Positions 63,371 to 64,000 of a stretch of 64,000 bases of DNA are shown in pieces. The notes under the pieces are model-generated. The model was not told where the DNA came from. It saw nothing but the letters and a program-made list of their open reading frames with translations, and ran no database searches. Location of the stretch: contig JAXRKN010000041.1 of assembly GCA_038502055.1 (NCBI GenBank), positions 3,577,501-3,641,500 of the forward strand, read 5' to 3'. The DNA comes from Tanytarsus gracilentus. Taxonomy: Eukaryota; Arthropoda; Insecta; Diptera; Chironomidae. Made by a program: the position numbers and the translations under genes. Every line of letters starts with the position of its first letter. The first letter of the stretch is position 1.

Positions 63371-64000
63371 TTACTGGATAAAGTTTCGAAGTTGATTCAA
63401 GCTCTTTTGCATGTTGCCAATTTGAGCTTTTAAATTTTGATTTTCAGCTGTGAGAGTTTTGACATCGTTTTCGAGGGATTTTAAGCGATTTTCGAAGAGG
63501 TCGTTTGATGCTCTTTGTACGGCTGGCAACGGAAATTGGCACTTTTGGTGAATTTCTTTAATAAGCTCTTGTAATTTTAATGGTGGATCTTTATCCTTAT
63601 CGTAGGTCATGTTAATGCAAGTGTTGTCTCCGAAATTTGCACGTTCCAAATTTTTCAAAGGATTCAGTATCTCCTTATCAATAAACTTCAAATGATTCTT
63701 ATAAACTGACAAATGTTTGAGTCCTTGCAAATTGCAAAAAATTAATGGCGGCAAGGTGTTCAAAAGGTTCTCAGAAAGCCATAGTCCACGAAGTTTACCC
63801 AAATCCAGAAAATCTTCGTTGCGAATTTCTTTCAGTCCGCATCGTCTAATTTGAAAATAGATCAAATTGGGAAAAATTTCACCGAAGCCACGCGGAAAGT
63901 CAACGAGATGCTTTAAATTGTCGATGATTACGCCAACGACATGGCTGTTGTCCTTTCCTAAGATTAATTTAATTGTATTTAAATTGAACGATGAATCAAT
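63371..64000 (-). CDS. Leucine-rich-repeat / coiled-coil protein, partial (continues past the window edge)
   Basis: The reading frame is open from the right window edge to a TAA at 63371-63373; about 209 residues are visible. The sequence has LRR repeats of the extracellular type: FPRGFGEIFPNLIYFQI, LGKLRGLWLSENLLNTLPP, LQGLKHLSVYKNHLKFI and LKNLERANFGDN. A Cys-containing cap follows (NTCINMTY, EIHQKCQFP), then a C-terminal coiled coil (LENDVKTLTAENQNLKAQI). The layout recalls secreted LRR coiled-coil proteins of mosquitoes and midges, some of which act in immunity; function here is not shown. A possible splice acceptor (AATCTTAG) at about 63957-63964 means the exon may start there rather than run through the edge. 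Confidence 0.8.
   Translation of the reverse strand: MDSSFNLNTIKLILGKDNSHVVGVIIDNLKHLVDFPRGFGEIFPNLIYFQIRRCGLKEIRNEDFLDLGKLRGLWLSENLLNTLPPLIFCNLQGLKHLSVYKNHLKFIDKEILNPLKNLERANFGDNTCINMTYDKDKDPPLKLQELIKEIHQKCQFPLPAVQRASNDLFENRLKSLENDVKTLTAENQNLKAQIGNMQKSLNQLRNFIQ

Noticed and set aside
1..64000. tRNA, rRNA, snRNA or CRISPR features
   Set aside because: A by-eye scan for B-box-like GGTTCGA-type motifs and for regularly spaced short repeats found nothing convincing. A covariance-model search was not possible here and would be decisive.

Overview
The window reads as a gene-rich stretch of a small, very AT-rich insect nuclear genome. Every recognisable gene has canonical GT-AG introns, most of them about 50-110 bp long, and the gene set (pyrokinin-type receptor, CYP4-clan P450, NRF-6-like acyltransferase, RacGAP50C/tumbleweed-like RacGAP) is arthropod. 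The overall flavour fits a lower dipteran such as a midge; that placement is an inference from composition and protein flavour, not a proof. Exon structures below were rebuilt by hand from splice signals, reading-phase agreement and remembered family conservation. In every multi-exon gene the phases close exactly.

Layout, left to right. 0.7-4.1 kb, minus: Sec8/EXOC4 (exocyst), 7 exons. 6.3-7.6 kb, minus: Rap1 small GTPase, 4 exons. 9.7-10.7 kb: a non-coding retroposon-like insertion with 25-bp target duplications. 11.0-12.6 kb, plus: a CYP4-clan cytochrome P450. 13.2-14.4 kb, minus: mitochondrial dicarboxylate carrier. 15.9-16.6 kb, plus: Elongator subunit Elp6. 17.1-17.5 kb, minus: a cysteine-rich orphan ORF. 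17.5-29.0 kb: gene-poor DNA carrying a second, inverted copy of the retroposon-like family (25.5-26.7 kb).

29.0-50.1 kb, plus: one large neuropeptide GPCR gene of the pyrokinin/neuromedin-U type, six coding exons over 21 kb. Its 12.1-kb intron 2 holds a complete 10-exon NRF-6-like membrane acyltransferase gene on the opposite strand (34.5-40.5 kb). Its 5.2-kb intron 3 holds a complete 6-exon SLC5 sodium-coupled monocarboxylate-type transporter gene, also antisense (44.1-46.6 kb).

52.3-56.2 kb, minus: the spliceosomal DEAH helicase DHX8/Prp22. It is head-to-head, 232 bp apart, with a small orphan gene (56.5-56.9 kb, plus). 57.2-59.9 kb, minus: a tetraspanin. 61.1-63.1 kb, plus: RacGAP50C/tumbleweed (centralspindlin RacGAP). 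63.4 kb to the window edge, minus: the 3' part of a leucine-rich-repeat plus coiled-coil protein.

Two repeat families are each present twice and in opposite orientation. The first is the ~1.0-1.25 kb retroposon-like family with a pentanucleotide tail. The second is a 0.7-0.93 kb family with an internal 120-bp tandem repeat and a terminal palindrome; its copies sit in introns of the acyltransferase and tetraspanin genes. These families, and the double nesting inside the receptor gene, are the least ordinary things in the window. No tRNA, rRNA, CRISPR array or clear toxin or viral gene was seen.
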